In this document: in pieces, positions 46,458-56,722 of the stretch
How the letters are laid out: each line of letters begins with the position of its first letter
Numbering within the stretch: position 1 is the stretch's first letter
From: Bondarzewia mesenterica
Lineage: Eukaryota > Basidiomycota > Agaricomycetes > Russulales > Bondarzewiaceae
Direction: 5' to 3'
DNA: 64,000 nt
Assembly (NCBI GenBank): GCA_004802705.1
Contig: SGPL01000001.1
Location: forward strand, 124,001 to 188,000
Program-made: the position numbers and the translations under genes
The notes under the pieces: generated by a model
The model's database searches: none
The model's input: only the letters and a program-made list of their open reading frames with translations
What the model was told of the DNA's origin: nothing

Positions 46458-47926
46458 ATGCAAACAAGTTCTCAAATTATGAACGCCACACAGCAACCGT
46501 ACACCATCTTGCGGATCAAGAGGAAGCGCACTGACGAACCTCTCGATGCATTAGGTATTTCGCATTTGCCCATCTCAAGTATATTCACGAATCCCTGATT
46601 TGGTTCGTCGTATCGCAGTTGTTGAATCGCGTGTCAGAAGGAAGAAGACACGAGGTGGAGTGGATGTATTCCAATTTGCGGAGACAGTAGAACCGAATGA
46701 ATGGGATGACGAGCGTCGGGCCAGGGAGCTGCAGGTATGTCCTTTCGTTCAGTTCGGTGCGCAACTACTCACAATCTCTATGTCGTGCAGAATCGTATCT
46801 CTGCGCTTGCGCGTGAGCGACCGAGCAGGGCTGTTCAAGCGGGGAAAGAAGCCAGGCCAAAGGCAGACACTGGCCGGCAGTACACCGTCATCACTCAGGA
46901 GGAACAGCAATCAAGGCCGCGGATACCTGTTGCTCCGTCAGTTTGCAACTCCCCTTTTGTCGTTGGTGCCGGTATTTATCTTAGAGTTTTATCCAGACCT
47001 CAAGTAATGTCTGCGAAGGAGCTCGAGCGCCAGCAGCAACAAACATTTAAATTGTATGATGCTGTCCTCGCATCTGAAGCTGTACCTTCTCAGCCGCCGT
47101 CCGAGATGGATCCTGAAATGGAGAAGTTCCAATCGCTTCTCAAGGACTATTTAACGGGTAAGCATCCTGTTCACGTCTTTTTTCTTCCACTCCAACAAGA
47201 ACAATTCAGTTCACGACATCACACCAGACATTCCTCCGACCCCTGCTTCAAATCTCCCTGCATCCGGGGCAACCCTAGTTCCAGTGCAGATCCCTCCCCC
47301 GCCTCGACCTAGCGAGGACCGAGATTACGTCTGGGACGTGTTCTACCACCGGACTGGCGCGTCGAAAGGATATGAGAACGCCGTAAATGTTGGCACGCTG
47401 TACGTGAATTCTTCCCCCCATTACTTTCCCATGTCCCTCTCTGATTTGGTCTCGCAAATGCCATCCGATTCTATTTTCTGTATTTTCTTCTGGTCGCGAT
47501 CATGCTTGTATTTGTGAAAATGATGCCTTAGAACCGGCCTTCCGGCGTCCTTCACAGAATCTTACTCCTCCGGATCTGAGTCGGAAGAGGAGGACGAGGC
47601 GGACGAGGACTCAAATGGTACGCTCTGCAACCCACATTCCCACCCATCACCTGTCCCTTGCTGACTGTTCGCGCGGCATGCAGCGGAGGATTTTTACAGG
47701 AACGACTATCCTGACGAGGAGACCGACTCTGAAGGTATCGGTGAGTGGCTCCACCCGTCCTGCACCCTACGTGTCACGGTACCAACCATACTCACTCCCC
47801 ATCCTTTTTCTTTCTGATCGCGCAGACGAGTTTCACGAACATTCGGATTATGATGATATAATAGCGACCGAGGACGAGGATCGTCAGTGGCAGTTCGGAC
47901 CTGGTCTGCATGGGGCCGAGCCTTGA
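46458..47926 (+). CDS. IWR1: Iwr1-type RNA polymerase II nuclear import factor
   Basis: Exons: 46458-46554, 46619-46734, 46791-46936, 46985-47157, 47210-47399, 47532-47617, 47684-47740, 47826-47926; 321 aa. The N-terminus (PYTILRIKRKRTDEPLDAL, VESRVRRKKTRGGVDVFQF) is basic, as in Iwr1. Near the C-terminus RDYVWDVFYHRTG is followed by the acidic Iwr1 block: SESEEEDEADEDSN, AEDFYRNDYPDEETDSEG and DEFHEHSDYDD. In yeast Iwr1 binds assembled RNA polymerase II and carries it into the nucleus, using an N-terminal bipartite NLS. The acidic block is split over three short exons. The 48-bp segment 46937-46984 has GTCAGT and TTAG borders but also reads through in frame (16 residues), so retained and spliced forms are both possible. 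Confidence 0.9.
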
Positions 47927-48374
47927 CTCGCCAATCTTCGTGTCTGAGGAGCCTCCTTGTCTGACCAGTGACCTATTCGTTTGAGCGCTGTCGTCGCGCA
48001 ATTCTTCGTTCTTGTTTCGTTGCTCGTCATCTGGGACTCCAGTTTATGTTTCGTTTTTTTTCATCTGCTGTGGTAATTTACTGTTACGACTTCCTGTATT
48101 TCTACTACTACTCCGGATCGATCCAATCACTTCATATCGCTTTCGGTCGACGAATTCGATGACTTCAGTTGAGTCATGGGTCACATTGGGTGTCCTAGGC
48201 CAGAGTCAAGCCCTTTTAGAAACACGCAAGTCTTGGTAGGTCTTGTTTTGCCCAAGATTTACTATAGCGGTTGTCCGAGACCGTCAGCCACTCCACAAAC
48301 CCCCACATAAGTATAAAGCACCTCGAGGCAGCCACTCCATACAATTATCATACATATCGCACAACCCTAACGTC
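47927..48374 (+). promoter_or_regulatory. Promoter region of the fasciclin-like gene with TATA box
   Basis: 448 bp. TATAAA at 48312-48317 lies about 60 bp upstream of the ATG at 48375. The first part is T-rich and probably the IWR1 3' UTR. Confidence 0.5.
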
Positions 48375-49413
48375 ATGAAGCTCTTCTCTCTCACCCTGCT
48401 GCTGGTCCTCCCCCTCCTCGCCCATTCATCCTCGGACGATCAATTCGTCCTCCCACCCACCGTGTCCCATTCGGAGGACATCATCATGCCATTGCCAGTG
48501 GACACGACGCCGAACATCATCCACGCCCAGCCGACGTTGTCCGACTTGCTCACCATCGAGCGCTCCGCCTCGATCTTCTTCTCGTACGCGCGCGAACTCG
48601 AGCTGAGCCGCCTGTTCTCAGACGCGAGCGCGAGCGACACGGTGTTGGTGCCGACGAACGCGGCTGTGATGGCCTTGACGCGCAAACCGTGAGTGCTCAT
48701 GCTCATGCCTGGGGACCGTGCGCCTCTGACTCTTAAGTTACTTTTCTGCCCATCCTATCCCCTTTTCCTTTCCTCTTCACCTTTTATACGGACCGACATG
48801 AAACGCTGATCGACGTCCTGCTCCTCCGCGTGTTCATGTTCTTGCGTGCCGTATCTTTTTGGGGAAACGAAGGCACCAGGGTCCCACAGACGTGGAGGAC
48901 AGCATCGAGATTTCGGAACAAGAGTTCGATGCGCGGTCCAAGAAGAACGTGGAGAGATGGGTGTCGTCGCATATCATCCCTGTGCGTCCCAATCCCAATC
49001 CCAATCTCCTTCCCCTTCTCATTTCCCTCCCCCATCCTACCATCTACACACCCTCCCCCTCCTTCCATTCCCTCTACCATTACCATCCCGCTGACCACCT
49101 CTCATCTCTCACCTCTCATCTCTCAGGTATCCCCCATAACCTTCCCCGGCACCTACCCCACCCTCCTCGACGGCAAGACCGTCACATTCACACAACTCAA
49201 AGACGGCGACGACGGCCAGGACGCGTCCGCGCCCGAATGGACTCGGGTCGTGCTCAACGGCCACGTTCGCATCGTTCAGATGAAAGAGGTACGCTTCACA
49301 CTTCTTCCACCCCCGTCGCCTTCGTTCAACGTACGCACGTATGTGTGTGTATGTGTGTCCAGGCGTCCAACGGGATGTTCTATCTCATCGACGGTACCGT
49401 CAACGACGATTGA
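48375..49413 (+). CDS. Small secreted fasciclin (FAS1)-domain protein
   Basis: Four exons: 48375-48688, 48873-48981, 49127-49288, 49363-49413; 211 aa. MKLFSLTLLLVLPLLAHS is a signal peptide. One FAS1 domain follows: PTLSDLLTIERSASIFFSYA, then SDTVLVPTNAAVMAL (the H1-like box), KNVERWVSSHIIPV, TLLDGKTVTF, VVLNGHVRIVQMKEAS and the closing NGMFYLIDGTV (H2-like box). FAS1 proteins act in cell adhesion or at the wall, or remain in the secretory or vacuolar system. There is no obvious GPI signal. The first intron (184 bp) uses an AAG acceptor at 48872, needed to produce HQGPTDVEDSIE; that junction is the least certain. Confidence 0.82.
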
Positions 49414-49771
49414 TGTATCTCTAAGTCTGTTCGATATATATCGATGCGGGATGTAAGTTAGCCTATACGATACGAACGGACGCGCTGGAATGGTGGTAGA
49501 GTACACCATTTGTGTGAATGCATTCCTTGATCCTCTCTGTCTGTCGACGGCGACCGCAAGTCTGGAACATACTTCATTTGTGCCCATTCATCGTGTGCAA
49601 AGCCGATATCTACTACTAAGTACCTGGGGTCAGTCAGGAATGGCTGAACAGTCTCTGTGAACGGAACAAAGAGGTTTCATTCCAGAGTTAAGCCTAAGGT
49701 CCTGAGTGTTTGTTCAAAAGATAACATCCCTCATCCAGCATCAAGGCATGCATCCCAATCCATGAGTGGCT
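49414..49771. other. Convergent 3' gap between FAS1 and P450 genes
   Basis: 358 bp between stop codons of oppositely oriented genes; nothing recognised. Confidence 0.5.
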
Positions 49772-52041
49772 TTATTCCGTCCCCCGGATCAGCTTCACAG
49801 CCTCCTCATCTCTCGGTACGATCGCACATTCAAACGGCAACGGATGGCTATCCCACAAAACTCGATGAATCCCGTCAACCCGAGGACGACAAAACGCACC
49901 TGATCAGCCCGTCCGAATATTCGCACTTCACCGGGATCGCCGCCCCTGATCCGTCTCTGGCCTCGCCGACATCAAACGCGGACAACACGGTCGCGACCAC
50001 GATCCAGAGGGTCGTGTCCGCGACGTGCCGTCCGGGACATATCCTACAACGACGCATTACGAGAGGTGAGAGACCGAGGCAACGTTTGAGAGTCGCACCT
50101 CCTGCCAAATCCGAATGCGGAAGCCAACAAGGGGTCTTCTTTCACGGTGCCTGCCTCGGTCAAGAATCGTTCGGGCTCGAACGCCTCTGGATCTGGATAC
50201 ACCGCCGGGTCGTGGAGCATCGCCCTATCGCGGGGTCATTCACATTATTCTGTTGCAAAAGGGGAAGCTCGAATGGCCAAGGGACGGACCATGCGTTGGG
50301 CAGGACCATGGTGCCCTTGGGAATGAAATATCCATCGTACACGTCGTCTTCCATCGACGAATGCACAATCGCTGAGTGAATGAAGCAACAGTACTTCGAC
50401 CCCCAGTCTGCTTTTCTCGAGTGGTGGACAAGACGTACCTAGGGGCGTGCTCATCCTCCACCTCGTGAGCTCCATACAAATGGCCTCCACCAAAGGCAGG
50501 CTGTTCCGATCGTCGTATCCAGGCAACCGATCCCGACCCACGACAGCGTCGAGTTCGGCTTGTGCGCGACGTTGGACGTGAGGATAGAGGATGAGAACCA
50601 AGAAGAATGTTGACAAGATGGATACAGTCTGTTGTCGCAATGTCAGAGGGTGCGACGGCAGAAATGCATCATAATTTACCGTGTCGGCACCCGCTGTATG
50701 TGGTGTACCGATTGGCAGCTGTATTGGCGAGTGATAAAACTGAGTGCTCACCTGCGTATATCGTGGCGGCCACGTATTTGATCCTATTTTCATCTTCTTC
50801 TGTGGGGTTTTGAAGTGCATCCAGGTTCTCGCTGGAGATGGAGGGCTCGGCAGTACCGTTCCGCTGTCATCAAACAGAGGACATACGTGCTGAGCAGCAC
50901 ATGAAGCTTCTGGTATCCGACGTACCATTTGCTTCTTGACGAACTCAAAGGGCAAGTCGACCATGTCTTTCGTGAGCTTGGCAACGTCGCGAGCATGTTG
51001 CTTGAAGCCCATGCCAGGCAACCACTCGGGAAGGTGGCGCAACGCGGGGACGGTGTTGACGAGTCTGGCACCGGGCAAGACGGACGCCACTGCTTTGGCG
51101 ATGGCGTCTTCTGCGATGGCCACGTACCTGTCGTTCGACTCTGCAATCTGGTACCCGTACGCCAGGGACATGGCGATGGCGGCTGTGAAGCTGCAGCCAT
51201 GTCCATCGAGTCAAGACGAGACGATCGAAAGAGGGCAACGCACTGCCTGATATGTTCGACGTATTCTTCGGGCCGACGAAGCAACTGCCTAAGCATGCGA
51301 TGGCACTTTCGTGTTTGCATCGGGCGATACGTCATCGCGGCGCTGGGTCGCAGGCTGTGATCGGCGATCCGTCGCCCCAGACGCCACTCTTCGGAATAGC
51401 GTCGCATCGAGAGATTGAACACGTCGAAACCCATCCTGAAGCACAAAACTCGTCGAGGCGGTCATGCAACGGACAAGTCGAGGACGCACATGTCGAGGAT
51501 GGGGATCAACGGGCGATCAGAGTATATCGTACCACGCTTGTCCAGAAGGTCTCTGGCGACTTTGGAAGAGTTTGCGATGACTATAGTCTGTCCGAGCGCG
51601 TTGACCGACATGATATCCCCTACCAAAGAAAAAGACAAAGAGTTATCGGTTTGAGATCATCACACGCACAATCTGCCATTTCAGATGGACGTCGTAAACT
51701 CCACGTTTGATACGTGAGCAAGACCTCGCCAGCAGATGCGCCGGTTCATTACCACCGAGCACACTCGACGCGATCGAGGCTACTCATACCCAAACAAGAC
51801 GCCCGTTCGGACAGCGAAAACAAGTGATCCTCAAAAACTCACCGTACTTCTTCGCCCACTCCGCATACGCGATCCACGGAGCCTTCGTAGGAAGATCAAA
51901 GACATTGCCGATGAGAGGAAGGGGTCTCGGGCCTGGAGGAAGGGGCAGCCCGTTCCTTCGTCGTCGCCCGACGTACGACTTGACAACAAGAGCTAACAGA
52001 ACGAGCGCGACACCCTTTGCCAGGCTGAGAAGGCTAGGCAT
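49772..52041 (-). CDS. Cytochrome P450 monooxygenase
   Basis: Eleven exons: 51843-52041, 51490-51619, 51244-51435, 50926-51190, 50752-50863, 50680-50693, 50439-50628, 50290-50371, 50099-50224, 49900-50043, 49772-49847; 509 aa. The N-terminal anchor (MPSLLSLAKGVALVLLALVV) places it on the ER membrane, followed by the proline hinge LPLPPGPRPLPLIGN. The I-helix AAGADTTVSILST is rebuilt through a 14-nt exon. The K-helix is ELTR (Glu357, Arg360), the PERF region is FEPERF, and the haem loop is FGFGRRICPGR with Cys439. The tail DGLISHPLPFECAIVPR is typical of basidiomycete P450s. The substrate cannot be read from sequence. One donor is GTCCGT. The gene is convergent with the fasciclin gene and divergent from USB1. 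Confidence 0.93.
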
Positions 52042-52623
52042 GATCACAGGCGGGATTGACTTCACAAGTACCAGGTGCGGGCAGGGGGGGGGGGGTTGAA
52101 ATCTGTTCAAGAGAAAGAATCTAGGAGGAAGAGCGCTTTTATATATAAAAGCGTGTATTTCGAACGCGCGGGAGCGCTGATCATATACGTATGTTCCATG
52201 TCGGAGCGAAGAAAGTTTTGTACATGTTCGCTTTCGGAATGGCGATCAAAGACTGCAGGCGAACATATGATAGCGGCATTTGTCGCCCGCCCCCTGCTGG
52301 TCAGTTTCTCGACTCTCTCGTGACTCCATTGTCGTTGCCGATTTGTCAATTTTGGTAGGCTTATGAGAAGATAGGTTGGAGGAATGATGCGATGGCCTCG
52401 GGAGTGAGCCCCGGGCCGCCCATGCAGGTCCATGCGTACGCCACAAAGGGAGTGACAGACCGTGAGAAAGGCTGGTACAGCCATCTTACGCCGATTTGTA
52501 CCTGATTTGGTAAGATGATAACGACAAAATCTAGATTTGGGCCAGATAGTGACGCACAATAAACACTTCGCCGGTCCTCGAAGCTGAAGAGTCCACGCGG
52601 CACCTCCGAACCTTCATGCGTTC
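52042..52623. promoter_or_regulatory. Divergent promoter P450 / USB1 with palindromic TATA element
   Basis: 582 bp. An 18-bp perfect palindrome (gcttttatatataaaagc, 52135-52152) lies about 95-110 bp upstream of the P450 start and includes a TATA box. A run of 12 G (52084-52095) falls in the probable P450 5' leader. No element is obvious near USB1. Confidence 0.55.
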
Positions 52624-53801
52624 ATGAAGCGTAGCTTCACGCCCTTGGTCGCCTACGCAGGATCCGACGACGACGAAGACAAGGATACACCACATCCCCC
52701 TTCCCCGCCCGAAAAGAAAAAACGCAAATTACCTCCCCTCGCGTCGCAACTGACGGTCCCCATCCCCGTCGACGACCCCTCCAGACACCAAGGGAGGTCG
52801 CGAAGCACTCCGCACGTGGAGGGCCAATGGGCGGCGTACGTGTACGTTCCCGTGTCCGTTGGGGGTCGGGAGAGGAGAGGACTGAGGAGGCTCGTGAGGA
52901 GGGTGGTCGACCGTGCTAGGGAGAGGGTGCCGAGTTTGCGGGTGGTGGAGACGGATGAATCGGTGGAGAGGAAAGAGATGACAGAGGAAGAGGAGGCGAG
53001 CGAGGAGCTGCACATTTCGTTGTCGAGACCTATTTTCATCCGGTCGCATCAACGCGAGGACGTCAAACGGGCCGTCAAGGCCATCGCAAAGGCACATCCA
53101 CCGTGAGTCCCATGCCACCTTCGCACTCCCGTCGCTCCCCATCCCGCTTCCAACACAGAATCGCGCCTCGTGCTGTCAACACAGGAACAAGGTAGGCTGA
53201 TCGTGCTTTTACTTTCTATTTTTTTTTTGGTATACGAGCAGGTTCACCGCGTCGTTCGCGGCCCTCGCCGAACTGATCAACGACGAACGGACGCGGATGT
53301 TCCTGTGCATGGAGGTGGGCGCGGGACACGATCAAGTGCGTTTCGTCTCGCAACGCCTCTTCTCTTCTTGGTTTGACGTGGGCGCGACAGCTCCGAGCGC
53401 TTTCAGATGCTCTATCGCCCCTCCTTCGCTCTCTGCGACAGAAACCATATTACGAACACCCGCGCTTCCACGCTTCTCTCGCTTGGGCACTGCTCGACCG
53501 ACCGACGCCTCAAGAATCACACGATGCCAAAGTCGCGTCCCCACCACCACCGTCCCCGTCTCCTCCAGCGGACACGGACACTCCGACCTCGGAATGTCCG
53601 TCGCCGGCACGAAGACAAAGTCCCTCTCTCGTCGCCCCGGGCCCTCCGTTCCCCACGATACCCGGTTTCCCCCCGGACTTGGTGGCCTCTCTGAACGCCG
53701 AGTTTGGGAACGAGATCGCGTCGGGGCTCGGTGTTTTTGAAGTCGAGGAGATTCAGGTGAGGATCGGGAAGGAGGTCTTTGGGTGGAATATCGGAGTCTA
53801 A
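52624..53801 (+). CDS. USB1: U6 snRNA 3' phosphodiesterase Usb1 (Mpn1)
   Basis: Three exons: 52624-53102, 53242-53335, 53391-53801; 327 aa. It is a 2H phosphoesterase: the first HxS is LHISLSRP (His130, Ser132) and the second RFHASLAW (His218, Ser220). The start MKRSFTPLVAYAGSDDDEDK and the basic KKKRK are typical of Usb1. Usb1 trims the oligo(U) tail of U6 snRNA and leaves a protective 3' end, in the nucleus. Between the second HxS and the C-terminal strand lies a Pro/Ser-rich insert (about 235-275). The protein ends EEIQVRIGKEVFGWNIGV. Exons 1 to 3 from about 52870 to 53690 are duplicated at 55.49-56.29 kb, and parts of the C-terminal coding sequence recur just downstream. Confidence 0.92.
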
Positions 53802-53872
53802 GAAGACGAGCCGCATTTCAGAACACGAGCGTCGCTGCATGGATATATTTATTGAGACTGGACGTGGTATGA

Positions 53873-54071
53873 GGCTGCGACGTAAGATGTTGACGTGACT
53901 ACAGTACCGGGGTCGGTGCTTTGGGTGGAACATCGGATCTTTGACGGGACGTAGTCTGAGCTGTGGCGTAAGACGTCTATGTGACGAAGACACCGGTGTC
54001 GTGTTTCCAAAGTTGAGGAAATTCAAGTGACGATCGGGATGGATGTCTTGGGTGGAACATCAGAGTTTAAG
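53873..54071 (+). repeat. Tandem partial repeats of the USB1 3' end
   Basis: Two imperfect units of about 90-110 bp follow the USB1 stop. Each begins with a tgcg(a/-)cgtaaga..t..acgtgac-like segment and ends with a copy of the last USB1 codons (tttgggtggaacatc at about 53921-53935; gaggaaattcaagtgacgatc..ttgggtggaacatcagagtttaa at 54014-54069), resembling 53744-53801. A third copy of the first segment (ttgcggcataagatttttacgtgac) lies at 55440-55464, directly before the USB1 duplicate. Confidence 0.6.
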
Positions 54072-54209
54072 ACGTCTGTGTAACTATGGTACAACAAACA
54101 TATCATGAATCAGGTAATGAGAAACAGAATTGGATGGCATGATAGATGGTCGATGAGTCGCGAGTCATATTTCCATAGGTTTTCCGTCCTGGCAGTAAAT
54201 TTATACTCT

Positions 54210-55009
54210 TCATTCCCCCCTCCCTTTCTTGGAAGGACGTCCCACTTCTTGCCGAGTACGTTTAGTTCTCTTACGCGGCGGGAGACCTGCTATACTCCTA
54301 AAGTCTCGAAGGGCTGGCACGGTGCCATTGACACTTTCTTCAACATTCGGAAAGTCGGCCATAACTTCCCAAAGCCCAATGATCGTGTGGAGGTTGGCGT
54401 ACGCCCTGGCGTGGGCCTCCAAGAATTTGAAGGTGTCGAGGAGCAGGGCCTTGTTGAGCTGAGTCCATGCCCTTTGAATCACGAAGTAGTGATTGAGACC
54501 ACTTGAGTAGTTCAGCGAAATCTCGCGTTCAAATGGGGGCTTGAAGTTGGAATCCGCGACTCCGCTGGCGACGGCATTGAGGCTGCCGAGATCGAGAGGC
54601 ACGAATATGAATTGCAATCGGGAAAAAAGCAGAGCCATCTGAATGAATGAACGGCGATAAGTTGTTTCAAAAGTGGTGGTGGTGAGCAGTCGGACCAACG
54701 TGAGGAACGGGACGGTATGTGTGTACCTTGTCCATGGTTGGTTTTCGCCGACACAACTTGCACCGCATCAGGTAAATGATGATCTCATTCAAGGTTTTCT
54801 CGCTGGGAACAAACATCCACCGATCTGCTTCGAACATGACACGCCAGTCGATCCGCACTGGTAACCACGCAGGAGGTGGATGCATTAGAACTCGACGTCA
54901 ACGCCGCACATCACCTCGTCAGTATCTCTGTTCACTCACGATGGATTGTGTTGCTTGGGCCATCGAGGGCAATATCATCTGTGCCCCACAGCTTCTTCAG
55001 TCTCGAGAT
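54210..55009 (-). CDS. Unrecognised protein, possibly HNH-nuclease-like (5' end missing)
   Basis: Three consistent exons: 54940-55009, 54727-54857, 54210-54638, giving about 209 aa, with no start codon found upstream. The first part reads ISRLKKLWGTDDIALDGPSN, TIHLRIDWRVMFEADRWMFV. That pattern (short Asn loop, LR-x-D, then F-x-x-x-x-W/F-x-F-x-P) recalls fungal HNH-like nuclease proteins, but the usual His after LRxD is Trp here. The C-terminal half is helical and ends in a strongly basic tail (PPRKRTKRTRQEVGRPSKKG) that could be a nuclear signal. Donor and acceptor sites keep frame. It sits between USB1 and its duplicate. It could be a relic missing its 5' exons; the family call is weak. Confidence 0.35.
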
Positions 55010-55436
55010 CTATATTGATGTTCAAAAATTGGAACGATTAATATTGGCTTTGAAGACAAGGGACATGCCTCGGCATCGCCGATGGAGGGGTCGAGCACAC
55101 GACAAGGACTATAAGCTTCGGCAGGGCCACGCTCGCCGGTAATAAAACATAACTTCGTTTCGGATATGTCAGAGTGACTGGGAACGGACTCTGAGGCGAG
55201 CGCGCAACGGCTGCGCTTGTTAGTCGCAGCTCCAAACCACCTTTGCGGAGTTTCATCACGAATTCTCCTTTCTTTTCGGATGCGGTTTCTTTCTGACGCT
55301 CGCTGTCTGCTCCATGACTTATCGCGGATAGTATTCGAGTACCACGTCGCCCATGTTCTCTGTATTGTGTCCGTCTCTTGACTTTGCCTGATTCAGTCAC
55401 CGGTAAGTGATGCGCTCAACCAGCATTTGCGTGCAC

Positions 55437-56285
55437 GAGGTTGCGGCATAAGATTTTTACGTGACGATATCGGTGTTGGTGTTTTGAGAGGACTGAGGAG
55501 GGTCATGAGGAGGGTGGTTGACCGTGCTAGAGAGAGGGTGCCGAGTTTGCGGATGGTGGAGACGGGTGCATCGGTGAAGAAAGAGACGGAAGAGGAGGCG
55601 AGCGAAGAGCTTCACATCTCGTTGTCGAGACCTATTTTCATCCGGTCGCATCAACGCGAGGACGTCAAACGGGCCGTCAAGGCCATCGCAAAGGCACATC
55701 TACCGTGAGTTCCATAGCCACCCTCGCACTTCCGTCGCTCCCTACCCCACCTGCAACACAGAATCGCGCCTCGTGCTGTCAAAACAAGAACAAGGTAGGC
55801 TAATCGCGCTTTTGCTTTCTATTTTTTTTTTTGGTATACGAGCGGGTTCACCGCGTCGTTTGCGGCCCTCGCCGAACTGATCAACGACGAACGGACGCAG
55901 ACATTCCTGTGCATGGACTCGGAGGTGGGCGCGGGACACGACCAAGGATGTTTCATCTCGCAACGCTTGGTTTGACATGGGCGCGGCGACTTCGAGCTCT
56001 TTCGGATGCTCTATGGCCCCTCCTTCGCTCCCTGCGACAGAAACCATATTATGAACACCCGCGCTTCTACGCCTCTCTCGCTTGGGCACTGCTCGACCGA
56101 CCGACACCTCAAGAATCACACGATGCCAAAGTCGCGTCCCCACCGCCACCGCCACCGTCCCCGTCTCCTCCAGCGGACACGGACACTCCGAGCTCGGAAT
56201 GTCCGTCGCCGGCACGAAGACAAAGTCTCTCTCTCGCCGTTCCTGGCCCATCGTTCCCCACGATACCCGGCTTCCCTCCCGACTT
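55437..56285 (+). pseudogene. Partial USB1 duplicate, truncated at both ends
   Basis: Matches USB1 exons from about residue 80 onward. Exon 1 part: 55488-55707 (GLRRVMRRVVDRARERVPSL, HISLSRPIFIRSHQRED, KAIAKAHLP); then FTASFAALAELINDER and, after a second intron, LRALSDALWPLLRSLRQKPY. The exon borders, including the T-run before the second acceptor, are conserved. It lacks the N-terminal about 80 residues and the C-terminal about 50: similarity stops after PGFPPDFV at 56285, where the foldback element begins. The second catalytic motif reads RFYASLAW, so the second HxS histidine is Tyr; the product could not be a normal 2H phosphoesterase. Exon 2 carries a small in-frame addition (CMDSEVGAG). 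Conservation of the open frame suggests the copy is fairly young. Confidence 0.8.
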
Positions 56286-56694
56286 TGTCGGAAAATCCTT
56301 ATCTGCATTATAATGTCACGTCTGTGTCACGCTCGGAATTAGCCGAGGTTAACCCGAGCTGTAATCCATCACAATGTCATCACAATAGCATGACAATGCC
56401 TTACAATTGCATTATTACATAATATAGTGCGGTACTCTTTTAGGATAATGCCTAAAATGTCTATAATGAAAATGTGACAAATTCATGACTGTCACATTTT
56501 GTCACATTTTGATTATAGGCATTTTTAGGCATTATCCTAAAAGAGTACCGCACTATATTACGTAATAATGCAATTGTAAGGCATTGTCATGCTATTGTGA
56601 TGACATTGTGATGGATTACAGCTCGGGTTAACCTCGGCTAATTCCGAGCGTGACACAGACGTGACATTATAATGCAGATAAGGATTTTCCGACA
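56286..56694. mobile_element. 409-bp foldback / MITE-like element with near-perfect long inverted repeats
   Basis: The element starts TGTCGGAAAATCC and ends with its complement (GGATTTTCCGACA). The two arms, about 56286-56470 and 56508-56694, are almost identical in inverted orientation; I saw one mismatch (attacat against attacgt) in the outer about 165 bp. The short A/T-rich centre contains repeats of tgtcacatttt. No protein is encoded. No target-site duplication is evident (flanks gactt and gaggacc). Long-armed non-coding palindromes of this kind fit a non-autonomous DNA transposon. It lies exactly at the 3' breakpoint of the USB1 duplicate and just upstream of an F-box fragment. Confidence 0.8.
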
Positions 56695-56722
56695 GAGGAC
56701 CACTAGTGGAACTCTCTGACAC

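Noticed and set aside
49772..52041. P450 and MFS transporter as parts of a secondary-metabolite cluster
   Set aside because: IWR1 and the fasciclin-like gene lie between them and no core biosynthetic enzyme is in the window.
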